Assembly: GCF_900129765.1 (NCBI RefSeq)
Contig: NZ_FQWU01000002.1
Span: 1,674,001-1,738,000 of the forward strand
Length of the DNA stretch: 64,000 nucleotides
Reading direction: 5' to 3'
Source of the DNA: Massilia sp. CF038
GTDB lineage: Bacteria > Pseudomonadota > Gammaproteobacteria > Burkholderiales > Burkholderiaceae_D
A model generated the notes under the pieces. That model worked only from the letters and a program-made list of their open reading frames with translations. It did not search any database and was not told the DNA's origin. A program made the translations under genes and the position numbers. Below, one piece after another: positions 29,636-37,353 of the stretch (position 1 is its first letter; each line of letters begins with the position of its first letter).

Positions 29636-30256
29636 ATGGCCACCGCAATCCGCAAGTCCGTCACCACCCTCGCCCCCCGTAAACTGCCGCGCCAGGCCCG
29701 TTCCGCCGCGACTGTGCAAGCGATTCTGGAAGCGGCTGCTCACATTCTGGAGACCGAAGGCATGGCCGCGTGTACCACCAACGCCGTCGCCCTGAAGGCG
29801 GGTGTCAGCATTGGCTCCCTGTATCAGTACTTCCCATCGCGCGACGCAATCACCAGGGCACTGATCCTGGAAAAGACCGCTGGATTACTGACTGAGGTTG
29901 AGGCGATCGACATCAGCAACGGTGGCAAGGCCGCGCTGATGGCGCTGATCGACATCGGTATCAAGCAACAGCTGACCCGCCCCACTCTGGCGCGCATTCT
30001 CGATGTTGAGGAACAGCGCCTGCCCATCGAGGAAGATATGCGCCTTCAAATGGGCCGCCTGCAGAACTTCATGCGGACCTTGCTGGCGCAGGACGATATG
30101 CCTGCGTGCGCACGACAGCCGGAGGTTGGCGCCGACATTGTGGCGATCATCCGGGGAATGGTTGACGGTGCAGGCGGAAGGGGCGAACGAGATGTTAAGG
30201 CGCTACGCAAGCGGGTGCAGCGTGCTGTTTTTGGTTATCTGTCTCTGCCGGTTTAA
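29636..30256 (+). CDS. TetR/AcrR-family transcriptional regulator
   Basis: The roughly 206-residue protein has a TetR HTH at about residues 17-65 (ILEAAAHILETEGMAACTTN, AGVSIGSLYQYFPSRDAITRA) and an all-helical ligand domain ending GYLSLPV. I place the start at MATAIRKS; an ATG at 29603 (MRNYSLS) would add 11 residues and cover the candidate operator. It is divergent from the phosphatase-oxidoreductase pair, its likely target. The ligand is unknown. Confidence 0.88.
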   Translation: MATAIRKSVTTLAPRKLPRQARSAATVQAILEAAAHILETEGMAACTTNAVALKAGVSIGSLYQYFPSRDAITRALILEKTAGLLTEVEAIDISNGGKAALMALIDIGIKQQLTRPTLARILDVEEQRLPIEEDMRLQMGRLQNFMRTLLAQDDMPACARQPEVGADIVAIIRGMVDGAGGRGERDVKALRKRVQRAVFGYLSLPV

Positions 30257-30300
30257 ACCGCAATCGCGCGGCCCTTGCAAGTTCGGTGATGCGATCAGTA

Positions 30301-30735
30301 TCAGCGGCGGGCGGCGCGTTTGAGCCAGCGCATCAGGGCCCCCAGCACGGGAAGCTTTTCGTAAAGCTCTTCGGCTGCATCCCAATAATCCCGATGCAGC
30401 GTCACCGCACCGTCGGCACCAAACACCAGGTGTGTCGCCCCCTTGATGCACTGCGGCGTGCGCGAAAAACGCTTCATGGTGAACAGGAAGTCCCAGGTCA
30501 GGAACGCCTGCTGTCCCTGCAAAACGGTGCCCGTGACTACAAAGCGCGGCTGCTCGACCTGCTCGAACATATGCGCAAAAATCGCGCTGATCGCCTCGTG
30601 GCCATTCACGTCATTGAACGGGTCCTTGAAGCGCGCTTGCGGCGCATACACAGTGGGCAGTTCAACTCGCACCGATTCGGGGCTGATGTTTTCAAAGAAG
30701 TGAACCAGTCGCTTCAAGGCCAGGTCGGGTGTCAT
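30301..30735 (-). CDS. NTF2-like (SnoaL-type) protein, last gene of the lipid operon
   Basis: The 144-residue protein has the NTF2-like cone-fold pattern VYAPQARFKDPFNDVNGHEAI near the start, then a middle strand with FVVTGTVLQGQQAFLTWDF. In related proteobacterial clusters a SnoaL-like gene accompanies the SDR, FAD, DUF1365 and Cfa genes. Its start overlaps the SDR stop as ATGA. The reaction is not known; it may bind or isomerise a lipid intermediate. Confidence 0.82.
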   Translation of the reverse strand: MTPDLALKRLVHFFENISPESVRVELPTVYAPQARFKDPFNDVNGHEAISAIFAHMFEQVEQPRFVVTGTVLQGQQAFLTWDFLFTMKRFSRTPQCIKGATHLVFGADGAVTLHRDYWDAAEELYEKLPVLGALMRWLKRAARR

Positions 30736-31499
30736 AAGCCGGTCACCTTGTGGATCATCCAGAAGTACAAACGATAGGGCAGCAGCCGCGCAAAGCGCAG
30801 ACCGTTGGTGAAGCGCTTCGGGAAGTGGATATGGAACTGGCCCTTCTCGATACCGGTCACCATCTCCAGTGCTGCGTCCTCCGGTTTCATCAGCGCCGGC
30901 ATCTTGAAGTCGTTTCCTGCAGTGAGCGGCGTCTCCACGAAGCCAGGATTGATCTGGTACACGCCAATGCCTTTTGGATGCAGGTCCAGATACAACGACT
31001 CGGTCAGGTTGATCAACGCCGCCTTGGTCGGCCCGTACACCAGCGCCTTGGGCAAGCCGCCGTAGCCAGCTACCGATGATACGATGCCGATCCCGCCCGC
31101 ACCCTGGCGCAGCAGCACCGGCAGCACCACGTCAAGGCAGTTGAAGACGCCGCGCAAATTCAGATCGATCATGCTGTTGGCAGCGGCCAGATCAAAGGAA
31201 TCAGCACGCATTTCGTTGTAGCCGCCAGCGACCACCAGTACCAGGTCAATGCCGCCCCACTCGGCAACGATCTTCTCCCCGGCGGCGCCAACGCTGTCGC
31301 GGTCCGTCACATCCAACGGTGCAACCAGCGCGCGTGGAGTGCCGCTGGTGGTCGCGAGCAGCTTGTCAATGCTGCGCGCCGAAAACGCGACCCGCGCTCC
31401 CAGATCCACCAGCAAATGGGCACAGGCCTGGCCAATGCCGGTTGAGGCACCGATCACCCAGACCCGTTTGCCGGCCCAGTCACTAATTCGCGGGTTCAT
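30732..31499 (-). CDS. Short-chain dehydrogenase/reductase
   Basis: This classical SDR of 255 residues has the cofactor loop GASTGIGQA (about residues 17-25), the catalytic Ser in GIVSSVAGYGG and the YGPTKAAL motif carrying the Tyr and Lys, followed by NPGFVETPLT. It shares ATGA overlaps with both the DUF3833 gene upstream and the NTF2-like gene downstream, so it is a fixed part of the lipid operon. The substrate is probably a hydroxy or keto lipid, but this is inference. Confidence 0.9.
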   Translation of the reverse strand: MNPRISDWAGKRVWVIGASTGIGQACAHLLVDLGARVAFSARSIDKLLATTSGTPRALVAPLDVTDRDSVGAAGEKIVAEWGGIDLVLVVAGGYNEMRADSFDLAAANSMIDLNLRGVFNCLDVVLPVLLRQGAGGIGIVSSVAGYGGLPKALVYGPTKAALINLTESLYLDLHPKGIGVYQINPGFVETPLTAGNDFKMPALMKPEDAALEMVTGIEKGQFHIHFPKRFTNGLRFARLLPYRLYFWMIHKVTGL

Positions 31500-32035
31500 T
31501 GGGCGGCGCGCTTGGTGAACGACAGCGTCACGCTGCCCAGGTTGACGCCGAATTTACTCATTGCGGTCCGGTTCAGCATGACCTTGTCATCGATCAGGAA
31601 CATCCAGTCATCCATGTTGACGTTGACGATCTTGCCGTCCACGGGCAGCGCCAGCACATACTGCCAGCGCAGTGAATTGCCCGACACCGTGCCCTGGGCA
31701 GTACCCACCACATCGTCGGCGGTGGCGGTAAAGCGTCCTGGCGCGGTTTTCTTGAGCGTCCACACGCGCTTTTGCTTGGTGCCGTCGGCGTAGACGAAAT
31801 CTTCGTCGAGCGTACCGGTATCGCCTTGCCAGGTGCAGCGCATCACCACCACGAAGCGCTTGACCACTGCGCCCGAACGGCCCTGAAACATGCCGTGGGC
31901 GTCCAGCGTTCCGTTGAAATACTGCTCCACTTCCAGGCGCGGCATCTGGTTCGCGTACTGCTCCGGTTGGGGCGAGGTGCAAGCGGTCAGCAGCGCCACG
32001 GCGGCGCCGGCAACGGCGATCTTTAGTCGATTCAT
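31496..32035 (-). CDS. DUF3833 lipoprotein
   Basis: The 179-residue protein has a lipoprotein signal ending LLTACTS (lipobox Cys at residue 19) and the DUF3833 pattern (VEQYFNGTLDAHGMFQGRSG, WKLKKTAPG-like and VNMDDWMFLIDDKVMLNRT). The family is uncharacterised but recurs beside Cfa, DUF1365 and FAD oxidoreductase genes. It is probably an envelope lipid-handling or carrier protein (inference). Confidence 0.87.
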   Translation of the reverse strand: MNRLKIAVAGAAVALLTACTSPQPEQYANQMPRLEVEQYFNGTLDAHGMFQGRSGAVVKRFVVVMRCTWQGDTGTLDEDFVYADGTKQKRVWTLKKTAPGRFTATADDVVGTAQGTVSGNSLRWQYVLALPVDGKIVNVNMDDWMFLIDDKVMLNRTAMSKFGVNLGSVTLSFTKRAAQ

Positions 32036-32049
32036 GATGCTTCCTTTAA

Positions 32050-33285
32050 TTAGAGCTTACGCAATGGGGCGCGCCACAGCATGGCCGCCGCCGTTAGTTT
32101 GAGTGCGCATGGCAGCAGCGCATACGCTGCGACCAATGCGCTCGTGCCAGCGCCCGTACCCGGTACATAGCCGAGCCATTCAAGCAGCGGCAGGGAAATC
32201 CCCGCCGCCAGCGCCAGCGTCATTTGCACACCCCAGTTCCAGACGCCGAAATAAGCCGCTTCGCGCGAGCCCGAGTGGCCCGCTTTGGCGATCACGCCAG
32301 CCAGCAGCGCGGGCGGCAGCGCCAGGTCGGCGCCAACCGCAAAGCCGGACAACACGCAGATGGCGCCAAATGCCACCGCAGCGCCCGGGGCCAGCCCAAA
32401 GGCCCAGATGAACACCGCGCACGAGAGCAGCATGCCGCCCACCCATGCGCGCGCCTCGCCATAGCGTACCGCCAGTGCCACCCAGGCTGGAATGGAGACT
32501 GCGGCGGCGCCGAAATACAAAATCAGAAACAGGCCGGACATCGCAGCCAGACGCAAATGGTCGGCTGCGAAAAACAAGAACAGTGTGGCAGGAATGGCGG
32601 ACGCGACGCCATTGACCATCAACACACCGAACAGCGAGCGAAATCGTGCTTCGTGAAACGGCACCGCCATTTGGCGAAAGACAGGCGATGGCGGCGCAGT
32701 ATCTGAGGTTGCGGCCCGCGGCGACCAGGCCAGGAGCACCGCTGCGCCAATCAGCACCGCAACGCAAAATGCGATCGTCAATGCGCCATACCCGGCCGCG
32801 CCGGTTACGCCTGCCGCGAGCACCACGCCAGCCAGTCCGCACGCCTCGCGCACCCCACTCACGCGCGAGCGTTCGGCCGGCGCCTGCGTCAGCGCCGCAC
32901 CCCAGCTTTGGTGGGCGATAGTGGCAATGCCAAAGCCAAGGTAAACCAGCATTAAGGTCCCCAGAAACCAGACCAGCGAAGCCAGCGTGCCCAGTGCCGG
33001 CGGATGAAACAAGGCCACAAAGCCCGCCAGCAGCAGAGGCAGACCAATGGATACAAAACGCGGATAAGCGCCCTGCCCGCGCCCGATCCACCAGCCCAGC
33101 AAAGGATCGATAAAGGCGGCCGCAATGCGCGCCGTCAGCAGCACAGCGCCGATGGCGGCCAGCGACAGGCCCGCGCGCGCGGCGTAGAACTGCGGCAGAT
33201 ACACGTAAATCGGCAGTGCGACCATCGCCAGCGGCAAGCCAAAGCCGCCATAGGCGAGCAGCATCGGCAAGCTGAATCGTTTCAT
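32050..33285 (-). CDS. MFS transporter (GPH/MFS_2-like)
   Basis: The 411-residue protein has about 12 hydrophobic segments. The loop-2 region AAFIDPLLGWWIGRGQG resembles the glycoside-pentoside-hexuronide branch of the major facilitator superfamily. Its start overlaps the chalcone-isomerase-like gene as ATGA, tying it to the lipid operon. It may move a lipid or precursor across the inner membrane; sequence alone does not give the substrate. Confidence 0.85.
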   Translation of the reverse strand: MKRFSLPMLLAYGGFGLPLAMVALPIYVYLPQFYAARAGLSLAAIGAVLLTARIAAAFIDPLLGWWIGRGQGAYPRFVSIGLPLLLAGFVALFHPPALGTLASLVWFLGTLMLVYLGFGIATIAHQSWGAALTQAPAERSRVSGVREACGLAGVVLAAGVTGAAGYGALTIAFCVAVLIGAAVLLAWSPRAATSDTAPPSPVFRQMAVPFHEARFRSLFGVLMVNGVASAIPATLFLFFAADHLRLAAMSGLFLILYFGAAAVSIPAWVALAVRYGEARAWVGGMLLSCAVFIWAFGLAPGAAVAFGAICVLSGFAVGADLALPPALLAGVIAKAGHSGSREAAYFGVWNWGVQMTLALAAGISLPLLEWLGYVPGTGAGTSALVAAYALLPCALKLTAAAMLWRAPLRKL

Positions 33286-33809
33286 CGTGGCGCCGCGTCT
33301 TTCAACAGCGCGCTGCGCAAGCCCTTGGCGCTCGTTTTCGGGTCGAGCCAGATGGCAAAGAATGCACGCGCAAATTCCGGGTCGGGCACGGTCGCCAGCG
33401 GCTTTCCATCGAGGTAGAAGCGGGCACCAGCGCCAGGCAAAAAGACGCCGCTGATATGTGTACCCTCTTTCACATCGGGGAAGATCTCCTTCATGCGCGC
33501 CAGCCAGGCGGCACGCTGTGCGCTGGTGCCGGCGCCGAGTTTTTCCATTTCATCCGCGCTGGCCTGGGCGATCTTGACCCCGTCCAGTTTGCGCGCGTAG
33601 GTCAGGTCCAGCACGAACGGGGCATCGGCCTGGTAGCCTTTGTCGCCGACCCACAGCTCGGCGTCGTAAATGCGCAGGCCGAACCAGGTAAAGGCGCCTT
33701 TGCCAGCCACGCGGGCTTGCTTGACGTGTTCGTCAATATGGACGGGCGCGGCTGCAGCTGCGCCCAGCGCGACGAACATGAGGACGACAGCGATGAGGTA
33801 CTTTTTCAT
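33282..33809 (-). CDS. Chalcone-isomerase-like exported protein
   Basis: The 175-residue protein has a signal peptide (residues 1-20, ending GAAAA) and the chalcone-isomerase-like core: GKGAFTWFGLRIYDAELWVG, PFVLDLTYARKLDGVKIA, and LDGKPLATVPDPEFARAFFAIWL at the end. In bacteria this fold often binds fatty acids rather than flavonoids. It starts 4 nt after the cfa-like gene, so a periplasmic lipid-binding role is reasonable but inferred. Confidence 0.86.
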   Translation of the reverse strand: MKKYLIAVVLMFVALGAAAAAPVHIDEHVKQARVAGKGAFTWFGLRIYDAELWVGDKGYQADAPFVLDLTYARKLDGVKIAQASADEMEKLGAGTSAQRAAWLARMKEIFPDVKEGTHISGVFLPGAGARFYLDGKPLATVPDPEFARAFFAIWLDPKTSAKGLRSALLKDAAPR

Positions 33810-33813
33810 GCGC

Positions 33814-35046
33814 TTAAGCTTTGGTCAGCGTGAAGTGCATGACGTCGGTATTGCGCTCACGGAAGGCCGCCTCGCAATAGCAAAGGTAGAACTCCCAGGT
33901 GCGGATGAAGCGCTCGTCAAAGCCTTGCGCACGCACTTCGGCCAGGCGCGCGTGGAAGGCGTGCCGCCAGGCTGCCAGAGTGTCGGCGTAGTCGATGCCA
34001 AAGCGGTAGGTGGCGCTCACGGTCAGGCCATGCTCCTGCGCCATGCGCTCGAACGCCGACGGCGATGGCAGCATCCCGCCAGGGAAGATGTACTGCTGAA
34101 TAAAGTCGGTGCCCTTGCGATAGCGCTCGAACAGTTCATCGGCAATCACGATGGTCTGGATGCAGGCACGTCCGCCCTGCTTCAGATTGCGCGCCAGGCA
34201 CTCGAAATAGCTTGGCCAGTAGCTCTCGCCCACGGCTTCAAACATCTCGATCGAGGCAATCGCATCGTACTGGCCGCTGCTGTCGCGGTAGTCGCACAGC
34301 TGCAGGTCGGCCTGGGCCGACAGACCGGCGTTTTGCAGCCGCTCGCGGGCATAGGCCAACTGCTCGGTCGACAATGTGAGTCCGGTCACGTGCACGCCGG
34401 CGTCACGCGCGGCCTGCTCGGCAAATCCACCCCAGCCGCAGCCAATTTCCAGCACCCGGTCGCCAGGCGACACTTGCAGCTGCTCGATGATGGTGCGGTA
34501 CTTGGCGGCCTGCGCCAGTTGCAGATTGTCGCCCGTGGCCTTGGTGTACAGCGCGCTCGAATAGGTCATTGAAGGATCGAGCCACAGCTTGTAAAAATCG
34601 TTGCCGATGTCGTAGTGCGCATGAATGTTCTTGCGGCTGCCTGCTTTCGAATTGCGGTTCATCAGATGCTTGACGCGGTAGACCAGACTGCCCCACCAGC
34701 TGCCGTACACCAGTTCTTCGATCGGTGCGCGGTTACGCGCCAGCAGAGCGATCAAGCCGGTCAGGTTATCGGTCTTCCAGCTGCCGTCGATGAAGGTTTC
34801 GGCAAAACCGATGTCGCCTGAGCGCATTGCGGCGCCAAACACGTCCCAGCTTTGCAGCTCCAGCGTGACCGGGGTGCTGCCGTCGCCGAACATGAGGACG
34901 GCGCCGTCGGGCGTGATGAGGCGCAGCGCGCCGTGCTGCAGCTTGGCCAGCAGTTTGAGAATGATTTTTGCCGAGGCAGGTGCTTTGCGCGCGGCGCCGC
35001 TGGCGGCAGCAATCGAGGTAAGGGACGTCAGGGATTCAGAGCTCAT
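33814..35046 (-). CDS. Cyclopropane-fatty-acyl-phospholipid synthase family methyltransferase
   Basis: The 410-residue protein transfers a methyl or methylene group from S-adenosylmethionine to unsaturated acyl chains in membrane phospholipids, going by family. The SAM-binding motif VLEIGCGWGGFAEQA lies in the middle. It is preceded by HYDIGNDFYKLWLDPSMTYS and followed by the C-terminal YLCYCEAAFRERN motif. The start at 35046 (MSSESLTSL) overlaps the DUF1365 stop as ATGA. Given the neighbours it may be the UfaM-like branch that makes methylated or furan-type fatty acids rather than plain cyclopropanes; this is unproven. Confidence 0.92.
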   Translation of the reverse strand: MSSESLTSLTSIAAASGAARKAPASAKIILKLLAKLQHGALRLITPDGAVLMFGDGSTPVTLELQSWDVFGAAMRSGDIGFAETFIDGSWKTDNLTGLIALLARNRAPIEELVYGSWWGSLVYRVKHLMNRNSKAGSRKNIHAHYDIGNDFYKLWLDPSMTYSSALYTKATGDNLQLAQAAKYRTIIEQLQVSPGDRVLEIGCGWGGFAEQAARDAGVHVTGLTLSTEQLAYARERLQNAGLSAQADLQLCDYRDSSGQYDAIASIEMFEAVGESYWPSYFECLARNLKQGGRACIQTIVIADELFERYRKGTDFIQQYIFPGGMLPSPSAFERMAQEHGLTVSATYRFGIDYADTLAAWRHAFHARLAEVRAQGFDERFIRTWEFYLCYCEAAFRERNTDVMHFTLTKA

Positions 35047-35819
35047 CGTGTTACCTCTTGTTGGGGTGGGACCGGTTTCGAGAAAAAAGGAACGCGCCGC
35101 ACCCACAGGCGCAGCGCCTGCAAGTGAATGCGCAGGACGACGTTGAACGTCATCAGCGGGTAGAAAAAGAAGGCGCGCGCGGCGCTGGCACTGCTAATTG
35201 GCGTGGCTTGCCCGGAGACGCTGGTCTGGATCAGGGCGCCGTCGGCATCGTCGTAATCGATGCGGGCAACGGTCTGCTCGGCCGCGCGCATCGCACGGCT
35301 GAAGCGGAAACGGTAGCCGCCCTGCACCTGGCAGAAAGGCGACACATGGAAAACTTTGCGGGCCCGCAGTTCGGCACCGTTGCCGATCACGGTGCCTGTA
35401 TCAAGCAAGTAGAAGTGCCGCTCGCCGAAGGTGTTGCGCACGTCGCAGACAATGGCGCGCAGTGCGCCGTCGGCGCGGTGGCAGAACCAGAACGAGACGG
35501 GGTTGAACACAAAGCCCAGCACGCGCGGCATGGCTTGCAGCCACAACTCGCCATCGGCGTCTTCCACGCCTTCGCGCTTGAGCAGGGCGTCGATCCACGC
35601 AGTCAGCGGCTGCTTGCCGTCGCCATGGTCGGCGTCGACAAACGAGAGCAAGTTGAAGCGGTTACGCGAGAACAGCGCGCAGCCAAATCCGGCCTCGCCC
35701 ATGCTGCGCAGCGGCAGGCGCAGGTAGTAGCCGGAATAGGCGAACGCATTGCGCACCGGCCGCAGGCGCGTGTGGCGCACCTGGCCAAAGCACAGCTGTG
35801 GCGTGTCAGGCTGCCGCAT
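35043..35819 (-). CDS. DUF1365 family protein
   Basis: The 258-residue protein matches DUF1365, with GQVRHTRLRPVRNAFAYSGYYLRLPL at the start, PRVLGFVFNPVSFWFCHR in the centre and the HVSPFCQVQGGYRF motif. The family almost always sits between an FAD oxidoreductase and a Cfa-like methyltransferase and is thought to act on lipids with them. Its first 14 nt overlap the FAD gene and its end overlaps the cfa-like gene. Confidence 0.92.
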   Translation of the reverse strand: MRQPDTPQLCFGQVRHTRLRPVRNAFAYSGYYLRLPLRSMGEAGFGCALFSRNRFNLLSFVDADHGDGKQPLTAWIDALLKREGVEDADGELWLQAMPRVLGFVFNPVSFWFCHRADGALRAIVCDVRNTFGERHFYLLDTGTVIGNGAELRARKVFHVSPFCQVQGGYRFRFSRAMRAAEQTVARIDYDDADGALIQTSVSGQATPISSASAARAFFFYPLMTFNVVLRIHLQALRLWVRRVPFFSKPVPPQQEVTR

Positions 35820-37104
35820 TGCCCTGTGCCTCCATCACGCGTTTCAGGGCGGCCGCCACCGACAGGCCTGACTTCAGACCATCCTCGTGGAAGCCGTAAC
35901 CGGTCCAGGCACCGGCGAACCAGGTGTTCTGGCTGCCCTGGAAGGTGGCCAGACGCGCCTGAGCGGCGACTGCACCTTCGTCAAACACCGGGTGGGCGTA
36001 GTCGAAACTGGCCAGCACGTGCTTGGGATCAGGTTCGTCAATCGGATTGAGCGAGACGATGACCGGGGTCTTGCAAGGCAGCGGCTGCAGCATGTTCAGC
36101 AGGTAGTGCACGCACACTTGCGGCGTGGGTGCCGCATTGCTCTGGTAGTTCCAGGCCGACCAGGCCGCGCGCTTTTTCGGCAGGCAGCTGGCATCGGTAT
36201 GCAGCACTGCGCGGTTGGGCTGATAGCGTACCGCTTCCAGAACTGAACGTTCATCGGCGCGCGGATCGCGCAGCAGCGCCAGCGACTGGTCGCTATGGCA
36301 GGCCAGCACCACATGGTCGTAATAGTCGGCGCCGCGCGCTGTGGCCACGCGGACCGAGCGCGCGCCGCCGCCTTCCATGCGGGTGACCGCGGTCACGGCC
36401 GTGCCCAGCTTTTTGCCCGGGATGGCGGCCAGCAGCCGGTTGACGTAATTACGCGAGCCGCCGCGCACGGTGCGCCATTGGGGCCGGTCGCTCACTTGCA
36501 GCAGACCGTGGTTATGGCAGAAGCGGATGAAGGTCGCTACCGGGAAGGCCAGCATCTGGTCGGACGGGCAGGACCAGATACAGGCGGCCATCGGCAACAG
36601 GTACCAGGCGCGGAACTGGGGGCTGTAATCTTCGCGCTCGAGGAATTCGCCCAGCGAGATCGACGGCATCACCCCGCCCACGGCCAGGTCGGTCGCCTGT
36701 TTGTTAAAGCGCAGAATGTCGCGCACCATGCGCAGAAAGCGCGGGCGCAGCAGGTTGCTGCGCTGGGCAAACACGGTGTTGAGGTTGCTGCCGGCCCATT
36801 CCAGCCAGCGCGCACCGGGCTGCTCACTCAGCGGCAGCTTGACCGAGAACGACATGTCGCTCGGGGCTGTGTCCACCCCCAGCTCGGCAAACAGGGCAAT
36901 CAGATTGGGGTAGGTGCGGTCGTTGAACACCAGGAACCCGGTATCGACGCCGAAAGTGGTGCCGTCCAGGGTGACGTCGACGGTATTACTGTGGCCGCCG
37001 AAATAATCGCCAGCCTCGTACAGACTCACCTCCGCCCCGCCCTGGACAAGACGATACGCACACGACAGACCGGAGATGCCGGCACCTATGACCGCTATTT
37101 TCAT
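35806..37104 (-). CDS. FAD-dependent oxidoreductase (amine-oxidase/desaturase-like), first gene of the lipid operon
   Basis: The 432-residue protein starts MKIAVIGAGISGLSCAYRL, an FAD Rossmann loop (GAGISG at 7-12), followed by YEAGDYFGGHSNTV. It ends with WFAGAWTGYGFHEDGLKSG, where the isoalloxazine contact region is expected. This subfamily is linked to Cfa and DUF1365 genes and to acyl-chain desaturation or oxidation. It heads an eight-gene minus-strand operon and is divergent from a B12-type MerR regulator, with a strong promoter and palindromic operators between them. Confidence 0.92.
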   Translation of the reverse strand: MKIAVIGAGISGLSCAYRLVQGGAEVSLYEAGDYFGGHSNTVDVTLDGTTFGVDTGFLVFNDRTYPNLIALFAELGVDTAPSDMSFSVKLPLSEQPGARWLEWAGSNLNTVFAQRSNLLRPRFLRMVRDILRFNKQATDLAVGGVMPSISLGEFLEREDYSPQFRAWYLLPMAACIWSCPSDQMLAFPVATFIRFCHNHGLLQVSDRPQWRTVRGGSRNYVNRLLAAIPGKKLGTAVTAVTRMEGGGARSVRVATARGADYYDHVVLACHSDQSLALLRDPRADERSVLEAVRYQPNRAVLHTDASCLPKKRAAWSAWNYQSNAAPTPQVCVHYLLNMLQPLPCKTPVIVSLNPIDEPDPKHVLASFDYAHPVFDEGAVAAQARLATFQGSQNTWFAGAWTGYGFHEDGLKSGLSVAAALKRVMEAQGNAAA

Positions 37105-37125
37105 CGTTTCACCACATTTCTTAGT

Positions 37126-37202
37126 TTTGTCTAGGACAAATGCTTTACAAGTTGCATAATCCGAGAAATAATTTGTTTTGTCAACGATTTGTCCATGACA
37201 AA
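37126..37202. promoter_or_regulatory. Light-regulator operators and lipid-operon promoter
   Basis: Two perfect palindromes TTTGTC-N3-GACAAA lie at 37126-37140 (N3 = TAG) and 37188-37202 (N3 = CAT), with a lone TTTGTC half-site at 37177-37182. On the minus strand TTGACA (37179-37184) and GATTAT (37156-37161), 17 nt apart, form a strong sigma-70 promoter for the lipid operon. One palindrome is just upstream of the -35, the half-site overlaps the -35, and the other palindrome is about 10-25 nt downstream of the predicted start. This layout suits repression by the divergent MerR protein. The plus-strand promoter of the regulator is not clear. Confidence 0.75.
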
Positions 37203-37353
37203 CAAAAGCTGTTGGTATTTATACGAAGCAATGAAGCAGGTGGATTCAAAACAGAAGAATTTATTGCTGCGCGGGAATATGACGGCCCATGGCATCATTT
37301 CGCCTATGGGATCTGGCTGCGACGAACCTGACACATCAAGTAGTAGGAAAACC

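Noticed and set aside
37189-37353. Upstream extension of the MerR regulator to 37189
   Set aside because: The extension begins inside an operator palindrome, has no ribosome site and adds residues absent from the family. The ATG at 37354 has AGGA upstream.
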